From assembly GCA_905236265.1 (NCBI GenBank), contig CAJOOV010000054.1, forward strand, positions 1 through 17,735: a stretch of 17,735 nt of DNA, written 5' to 3'. Source of the stretch: an uncultured Oscillospiraceae bacterium. Lineage in GTDB: Bacteria; Bacillota; Clostridia; Oscillospirales; Oscillospiraceae. The position numbers and the translations under genes are program-made. The notes beneath the pieces were generated by a model that ran no database searches, had not been told where the DNA came from, and saw only the letters and a list, made by a program, of their open reading frames with translations. The stretch's first letter is position 1; every line of letters starts with the position of its first letter. Positions 13,664-17,735 of the stretch are shown here, in pieces.

Positions 13664-14617
13664 TTATCTCAAAGAAGCATTCTCAAGTGAGACCTGACAA
13701 TAGTTTCCAAAGTTTTGAAAATTTTTTCCTCCCGCATATGTCGAAGTAATAATATTGTTTCCCTTTAGTATTCTTTTGGATACATATACAGTATAAGATT
13801 TGTATTTCTTATCTATGGTAAATGTATTCTTCTTTCCACTTACAACTTCGTTTTTGATTACTTTATTGCCGGATACAATCTTTACATTTAATGTACTAGA
13901 TCTTTCCAATGTCGCAGGATTCATTAAGTTACCAAAGGGATAACTATACGCCCAGACTGTCACATATGACTTTTTTCCGTTAGTGTTCACATGAAACGTT
14001 GCCGGTGTTCTATCCTCTGTACTTTTTAACCCTGAAACAGAGCTGTAGAATTCTCTGCTATCAAGGTTCCTTAATCTCCATTTTTGAGCAGTATTACCAG
14101 CCCACCAGTCCCATACCTGAACATTTGCACCATTATATGAGCTAGCACCGCTGACATCCAATGCAAGGTTGGTATTGTTTTTTGGTTTAAGGTAGTAATA
14201 ACCATTTCCTGCGCTTTGAATGTAAAACACTTGGTTGGATCCACCGTTGAAATCCCATTGATGAACATTTGTCCCAGCCTTTTTTCTAGCTCCGTCAACA
14301 TCCGCTACCTTCCCAGATACCATAGATGTCAAAACGTAACAGCCTCCACCAATACCTGCTAAATAAAACTTCTGTGCTGCGGTATTATTTGCTTCCCATA
14401 TTTGAAGGTTTACACCCTTGCCCGTATTCCCTCCGCTGACATCCAAACGCATTCCCGGAGCGCATTGAGGCTCCAACGAATACCATCCATCTCCATGAAG
14501 ACCTATTTTAACTGCATCCACAGTCTGAATAGAGTCTGTCAGGATTGCTCCCGGTAACGTAATTGCCGTACATATGGACAGAACCAAAGCAATTACCCTC
14601 TTAATGGTGTTCCTCAT
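13664..14617 (-). CDS. Secreted ricin B-type (beta-trefoil) lectin
   Basis: The 317-residue protein begins with a signal peptide (MRNTIKRVIALVLSICTAIT; likely cleavage near residue 35, after VDA). Residues 40-185 form a ricin B/CBM13-type beta-trefoil with three Q-x-W-like repeats: QIW (72-74), HQW (119-121) and QVW (167-169), each preceded by a Gly-Asn or similar turn. This fold binds galactose- or xylose-type sugars. The remaining 130 residues (about 190-317) are rich in Ser, Thr, Asn and Lys, look all-beta and are not recognised. No catalytic domain or cell-wall anchor is visible, so it is likely released. The gene is clearly more AT-rich than its neighbours and uses AT-ending codons, suggesting acquisition. 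It is divergent from an XRE regulator, and its perfect consensus promoter is covered by a candidate operator. The start at 14617 has GGGGG eight bases upstream. Confidence 0.88.
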   Translation of the reverse strand: MRNTIKRVIALVLSICTAITLPGAILTDSIQTVDAVKIGLHGDGWYSLEPQCAPGMRLDVSGGNTGKGVNLQIWEANNTAAQKFYLAGIGGGCYVLTSMVSGKVADVDGARKKAGTNVHQWDFNGGSNQVFYIQSAGNGYYYLKPKNNTNLALDVSGASSYNGANVQVWDWWAGNTAQKWRLRNLDSREFYSSVSGLKSTEDRTPATFHVNTNGKKSYVTVWAYSYPFGNLMNPATLERSSTLNVKIVSGNKVIKNEVVSGKKNTFTIDKKYKSYTVYVSKRILKGNNIITSTYAGGKNFQNFGNYCQVSLENASLR

Positions 14618-14708
14618 TAGGATTCCCCCTTTTTACTATTCAGACTGCCAATAGATGCTACTTGACTGGATTGCTTGCAAAACAACATCTTTGTTTGTCT
14701 GTAATCTA

Positions 14709-14737
14709 ATTATAATTCTAATTTGGAATTATGTCAA
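14709..14737 (-). promoter_or_regulatory. Lectin gene promoter, perfect consensus
   Basis: On the minus strand, TTGACA (14737-14732), a 17-bp spacer and TATAAT (14714-14709) match the sigma-A consensus at all twelve positions. Operator 1 fills the spacer and touches both hexamers, so the promoter is probably kept silent by a repressor. Confidence 0.9.
14712..14732. promoter_or_regulatory. Candidate XRE operator 1
   Basis: A perfect inverted repeat, ATAATTC-N7-GAATTAT, lies within the lectin promoter. The same architecture recurs 40 bp away (14752-14772). Confidence 0.75.
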
Positions 14738-14750
14738 GTGTATCAGACCA

Positions 14751-14756
14751 TATAAT
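14751..14756 (+). promoter_or_regulatory. Likely -10 of the XRE regulator gene
   Basis: TATAAT lies 31 bp before the regulator start codon. No good -35 is present at 16-18 bp; ATTATG/TTATGT is the best available. The -10 overlaps operator 2. Confidence 0.5.
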
Positions 14757-14772
14757 TCTATATAAGAATCAT
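14752..14772. promoter_or_regulatory. Candidate XRE operator 2
   Basis: ATAATTC-N7-GAATCAT differs from operator 1 by one arm base. It covers the regulator gene's own -10 and transcription start, which predicts autoregulation. Confidence 0.7.
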
Positions 14773-14787
14773 TGGGCTGGTGACACT

Positions 14788-15042
14788 ATGAAGCCACGAA
14801 AACAATCCTATGGAGACAAAAACATTTGCGGCGCATCCATCGAGCGTCTGCGCAAGGAGAGGGGCATAAAGCAGCATGAGCTGGTTTCAAGAATGCAGGT
14901 GTTTGGGGTAGACATCAATCCAAGCAGCCTTTCAAAGCTGGAGGGGCAGCTTCGTATTGCTACAGATATTGAGCTTTATGCTATTTCAAAAATCTTTCAG
15001 GTATCAATGGAGGAATTGGTCAGCTTTCCGAAAAAAGAGTAA
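14788..15042 (+). CDS. XRE-family helix-turn-helix transcription regulator
   Basis: The 84-residue protein is essentially one Cro/C1-type DNA-binding domain. GASIERLRKERGIKQHELVS (about 14-33) supplies helices 1 and 2, and INPSSLSKLEGQLRIATDIE the recognition helix and following turn. A short Lys-rich tail follows. There is no ligand-binding or dimerisation domain of note. The start at 14788 (MKPRKQSYG) is chosen because the ATG at 14731 lies upstream of the predicted -10 and inside the promoter region; the ribosome binding site (GGTGA) is weak. It is divergent from the lectin gene, with two operator-like repeats between, so it most likely represses both itself and the lectin. Its stop codon overlaps the next terminator. 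Confidence 0.88.
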   Translation: MKPRKQSYGDKNICGASIERLRKERGIKQHELVSRMQVFGVDINPSSLSKLEGQLRIATDIELYAISKIFQVSMEELVSFPKKE

Positions 15043-15068
15043 ACCGCCAGCCCAACGGCTGGCGGTTT
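15041..15068. terminator. Terminator between the XRE gene and nfnB
   Basis: A perfect 12-bp stem (AAACCGCCAGCC / GGCTGGCGGTTT) with a CAAC loop overlaps the XRE stop codon and lies 11 bp past the opposing nfnB stop codon. T-rich sequence follows on both strands. It marks the other edge of the lectin cassette. Confidence 0.88.
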
Positions 15069-15078
15069 GTCATCTGTT

Positions 15079-16470
15079 TTACTTGTTTTTGATGTATTTG
15101 TCAATGGCCACTGCGGCCTTCTTGCCTGCGCCCATGGCCAGAATGACGGTAGCAGCGCCGGTGACGGCATCGCCTCCGGCAAAGACACCCTCTCTGGTGG
15201 TGGAGACCTCGTCCTCGCCTACCACCAGACAGCCCCGGCGGTTTGCCTCAAGTCCGGGGGTGGTGGAGCGAATGAGGGGATTGGGGCTGGTGCCCAGCGC
15301 CATGACCACGGTATCCACGTCCAGCACGAACTCACTGCCGGGAACCTCCACCGGACGGCGGCGGCCGGAGGCGTCCGGCTCACCCAGCTCCATCTGGATG
15401 CACTTGATGCCGCTGACGTGACCCTTGTCGTCGCCCAGAATCTCAACCGGATTGCACAGCAGGCGGAAGTCAATGCCCTCCTCCTGTGCGTGCTCGATTT
15501 CCTCGTTCCGGGCAGGCATCTCCTCCATGGAGCGGCGGTAGACAATGTACACCTTTTCCGCACCCAGACGCATGGCACAGCGGCAGGCATCCATGGCCAC
15601 GTTTCCGCCGCCCACAACGGCAACCGCCCTGCTCTTGAGCTGGGGCGTGTCATACTCCTCCAGATATGCCTTCATCAGGTTGGTACGGGTGAGATACTCG
15701 TTGGCAGAGCATACACCTGCATAGCCCTCGCCGGGAATGCCCATGAACCGGGGCAGTCCGGCACCTGTGCCGATGAAGACGGCCTCGAAGCCCATATCCT
15801 CCATCAGCTCGTCAATGGAAAGCACCTTGCCGATGACCATGTCCGTCATGACCTCCACGCCCAGCGCCTTCAGCTTTTCCACTTCGCTTTGCACAATGGC
15901 CTTGGGCAGACGAAACTCAGGAATGCCGTAGACCAGCACGCCGCCGGCGGTGTGGAATGCCTCGAAAATCGTCACCTGATAGCCCTGCTTTGCCAGATCG
16001 CTGGCGCAGGTCAGGCTGGAGGGGCCGGAGCCTACCACTGCCACCTTGTGTCCGTTGCTCTCAGGCTGTTTGGGGAGGTCGTTGGAATGGGTACGGTGCC
16101 AGTCTGCCACAAAGCGCTCCAGACGGCCAATGCCCACCGGTTCGCCCTTTACGCCCCGGACGCACTTGCTCTCGCACTGGCTCTCCTGAGGGCAGACACG
16201 GCCTGAAATGGCGGGCAGTGCGTTGGTGGAGGTTATAATCTCGTATGCGGCCTCATAATCCCCTGCGGCAACCTTTGCGATAAACTCTGGAATGCGCACA
16301 TTCACAGGGCAGCCCTGCACACAGCGGGGATTCTTGCAGTTCAGGCAGCGCTCCGCCTCCTGACGTGCCATCTCCTCCGTATAGCCCAGTGCAACCTCTT
16401 CAAAGTTATGCGCTCTGACCTCCGGTGCCTGATTGGGCATGGGGGTCTTAACGGGAGTCATATTTGCCAT
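15079..16470 (-). CDS. nfnB: NfnB: large subunit of NADH-dependent ferredoxin:NADP+ oxidoreductase (GltD-like)
   Basis: The 463-residue protein resembles the glutamate synthase small subunit. The N-terminal domain holds cysteines for two [4Fe-4S] clusters: Cys42, 45, 50 and 54 (CLNCKNPRCVQGC) and Cys93, 99 and 103 (CPQESQCESKC). A FAD Rossmann motif follows (VAVVGSGPSSLTCA, about 143-156), then a second dinucleotide motif (AVVGGGNVAMD), and a C-terminal GVFAGGDAVTGAATV. Such proteins are often annotated gltA. Because nfnA is directly upstream, the pair is the electron-bifurcating transhydrogenase linking NADPH, NAD+ and ferredoxin; this is established for the family in Clostridium and Thermotoga. 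The start at 16470 follows GAGGAGG, which overlaps the nfnA stop codon, giving a 13-bp gap and probable translational coupling. No glutamate synthase large subunit is present. Confidence 0.93.
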   Translation of the reverse strand: MANMTPVKTPMPNQAPEVRAHNFEEVALGYTEEMARQEAERCLNCKNPRCVQGCPVNVRIPEFIAKVAAGDYEAAYEIITSTNALPAISGRVCPQESQCESKCVRGVKGEPVGIGRLERFVADWHRTHSNDLPKQPESNGHKVAVVGSGPSSLTCASDLAKQGYQVTIFEAFHTAGGVLVYGIPEFRLPKAIVQSEVEKLKALGVEVMTDMVIGKVLSIDELMEDMGFEAVFIGTGAGLPRFMGIPGEGYAGVCSANEYLTRTNLMKAYLEEYDTPQLKSRAVAVVGGGNVAMDACRCAMRLGAEKVYIVYRRSMEEMPARNEEIEHAQEEGIDFRLLCNPVEILGDDKGHVSGIKCIQMELGEPDASGRRRPVEVPGSEFVLDVDTVVMALGTSPNPLIRSTTPGLEANRRGCLVVGEDEVSTTREGVFAGGDAVTGAATVILAMGAGKKAAVAIDKYIKNK

Positions 16471-16483
16471 GTCGTTCTCCTCC

Positions 16484-17338
16484 TCACTGGATCAGCTCAT
16501 TGCCCAGCTTATCAAAGCGGCAAAGGTGGTCACGGTTCTTCTCCGCCTCCTGCTCACGGAAGGTGGCGTTGCGGTTCATCAGCTCATCAAAGTCCACCTG
16601 ATAGCCGTCGAACTCAGGGCCGTCCACGCAGGCAAACTGCATCTTGCCGCCCACCGTGACCCGGCAGCCGCCGCACATGCCGGTGCCGTCAATCATGATG
16701 GGGTTCAGGGAGACACGGGTGGGCACGCCGAAGGGCTCGGCAGTCTTGACGACGAATTTCATCATGGGTACGGGGCCGATGGCGATAATCACGTCGTACT
16801 TTTTGCCACCCTCCAGAAGCTGCTGCTCCTTGGTGGTGGTGAAGCCCTTCTCCCCATAGGAGCCGTCGTCCGTCATAATATAGAAGTTGTCACAGGCGTT
16901 TTTGAAGTCCTCTTCCAGAATGACCAGATCCTTGTTCCGAAAGCCCACGATCACGTCCGTCTCCACACCGGCATCGTGCAGACCCTTCGCCACCGGGAAG
17001 GCAATGGCAGTGCCCAGTCCCCCGCCGATGACGCAGGCGGATTTCAGCCCCTCCATCTCCGTGGGCTTGCCCAGAGGCCCCACAAAGTCCAGAAGGAAGT
17101 CTCCCTCCTCCAGCTTGGCCAGCGCACGGGTGGTCAGGCCAACCAGCTGGAAGATAATGGTAACGGTGCCCTTTTCCCGGTCAAAGCCGCCGATGGTCAG
17201 CGGCAGACGCTCGCCCTTTTCATCAATGCGCAGGATGATAAACTGTCCCGGCTGCGCCTTTCTGGCCACAAAGGGAGCTTCGATCTCCAGCAGGCAGATG
17301 GTGGGATTGAGTACTTCTTTTCGCACAATCTTATACAC
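16484..17338 (-). CDS. nfnA: NfnA: FAD/[2Fe-2S] small subunit of NADH-dependent ferredoxin:NADP+ oxidoreductase
   Basis: The 284-residue protein belongs to the ferredoxin-NADP reductase/dihydroorotate dehydrogenase electron-transfer family. The FAD-binding barrel carries RLPLTIGGFD (about 44-53), the NAD-binding domain CVIGGGLGTAIAFPVAKGL, and the C-terminal cluster motif DGTGMCGGCRVTVGG and CVDGPEFDG, with Cys222, 225 and 237. Three Cys plus a nearby Asp fits the unusual cluster ligation I recall for NfnA. It takes electrons from NADH. I place the start at the GTG (17338, MYKIVRKEV), because GGAGGG lies seven bases upstream and family members start MYKIV. The ATG five codons earlier contains that very ribosome binding site and is unlikely. 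It is the first gene of the nfnA-nfnB operon. Confidence 0.92.
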   Translation of the reverse strand: MYKIVRKEVLNPTICLLEIEAPFVARKAQPGQFIILRIDEKGERLPLTIGGFDREKGTVTIIFQLVGLTTRALAKLEEGDFLLDFVGPLGKPTEMEGLKSACVIGGGLGTAIAFPVAKGLHDAGVETDVIVGFRNKDLVILEEDFKNACDNFYIMTDDGSYGEKGFTTTKEQQLLEGGKKYDVIIAIGPVPMMKFVVKTAEPFGVPTRVSLNPIMIDGTGMCGGCRVTVGGKMQFACVDGPEFDGYQVDFDELMNRNATFREQEAEKNRDHLCRFDKLGNELIQ

Positions 17339-17405
17339 GTTGATTCCCTCCATACAGTATTATGGATGCCGCCGGAATACCAACGGCACCCCGCTGCGGC
17401 AAAAG

Positions 17406-17425
17406 GTTACAAAACGAACTGTAAC
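17406..17425. promoter_or_regulatory. Inverted repeat at the nfn transcription start
   Basis: GTTAC-N10-GTAAC begins just downstream of the nfnA -10. Position suits an operator or a leader hairpin. It does not match the Rex consensus well. Confidence 0.4.
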
Positions 17426-17426
17426 A

Positions 17427-17455
17427 AGTTTAGCACAGGTCTTTCCTGTTGGCAA
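17427..17455 (-). promoter_or_regulatory. nfnAB promoter
   Basis: On the minus strand, TTGCCA (17455-17450), a 17-bp spacer with extended -10 TG, and TAAACT (17432-17427). The leader to the GTG start is about 85 nt. Confidence 0.7.
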
Positions 17456-17529
17456 CTGACATTGTGTGAAAAATCGGACGGTTTTCTCCCGGTTTTCTGG
17501 ATAATCAATTGCTAACTACCTGTTGGCGT

Positions 17530-17735
17530 TCAGCTCATGGAGGGAAAGAGCATATCCCGTGCCCTGCTCAGCGCCGAGATCAGTGCATCCACCTCCTGCT
17601 CGGTGGTATGCCGGGAGAAGGATACCCGGAAGGCGCCCTCCCGTCTGGCCTTGTCCAGACCCATGGCGGCGTAGACATGGCTGGGCTTTCCCCGGTGGCA
17701 GGCAGACCCGGCACTGACGCACACGCCCATGTCTC
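17530..17735 (-). CDS. Cysteine desulfurase (NifS/IscS family), C-terminal end
   Basis: The last 68 residues are visible; the gene continues beyond the right edge. The segment CVSAGSACHRGKPSHVYAAM contains the mobile-loop catalytic cysteine (SAGSAC) that carries the persulfide. It is followed by the family's GAFRVSFSRHTTEQEVDALI. The enzyme removes sulfur from L-cysteine with PLP, supplying FeS clusters or thio-modifications. The PLP lysine lies outside the window. It is 191 bp upstream of nfnA on the same strand, but nfnA has its own promoter, and I see no strong terminator between them. Which pathway it serves cannot be decided from this end alone. Confidence 0.93.
   Translation of the reverse strand, partial: DMGVCVSAGSACHRGKPSHVYAAMGLDKARREGAFRVSFSRHTTEQEVDALISALSRARDMLFPSMS

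Noticed and set aside
15079..16470. Annotation as glutamate synthase small subunit
   Set aside because: No large subunit is present and an NfnA-type subunit is directly upstream, so NfnB is the better reading.

Overview
The window (about 17.7 kb, moderately high GC) looks like chromosome from an anaerobic, low-redox Firmicute of the Clostridia, probably a gut Oscillospiraceae/Ruminococcaceae-type organism. The evidence is gene content (ATP-type PEP carboxykinase, NfnAB, a 2-hydroxyacyl-CoA dehydratase-type activase, DUF3793, flavodoxin), strong AGGAGG-type ribosome binding sites, and sigma-A promoters with 17-bp spacers. Genus-level placement is not possible from this sequence alone.

Layout. 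1-551 (-): 5' part of pckA. 711-1985 (-): an ArsB/NhaD-type membrane transporter whose leader carries a yybP-ykoY (Mn2+) riboswitch and an overlapping 24-bp terminator hairpin. 2203-3009 (-): proB, glutamate 5-kinase. 3165-3416 (-): a small heavy-metal-associated (HMA) protein, divergent from a DUF3793 gene (3673-4221, +) and a flavodoxin (4249-4671, +). 4732-6765 (-): an O-antigen ligase/polymerase-like membrane protein with a long acidic tail. 7108-7653 (-): a cysteine-type glutathione peroxidase. 7884-12130 (-): a two-gene operon for a tandem ATPase activase/DUF2229 protein and a dehydratase-like FeS protein; the 3' end of its last gene is duplicated around a structured insert. 12424-13080 (+): a phosphoribosyltransferase-fold protein with an altered PRPP loop. 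13195-13572 (+): ridA. 13664-15042: an AT-rich cassette of a secreted ricin-type lectin and a divergent XRE regulator, with two matching operators between them and strong terminators at both ends. 15079-17338 (-): nfnB and nfnA. 17530-17735 (-): C-terminal end of a cysteine desulfurase.

How the parts work together. Much of the window concerns low-potential electron flow and metal handling: NfnAB (NADPH/NADH/ferredoxin), flavodoxin, the ATP-driven activase system, a cysteine desulfurase for FeS assembly, a thiol peroxidase, an HMA protein and a riboswitch-controlled transporter. The points most worth following up are: (1) the Mn2+ riboswitch in front of an ArsB/NhaD-type transporter, which nominates that protein as a manganese exporter; (2) the lectin/XRE cassette with paired operators; (3) the 78-bp gene-end duplication around a three-stem insert; and (4) the phosphoribosyltransferase that lacks the acidic pair of the PRPP loop.
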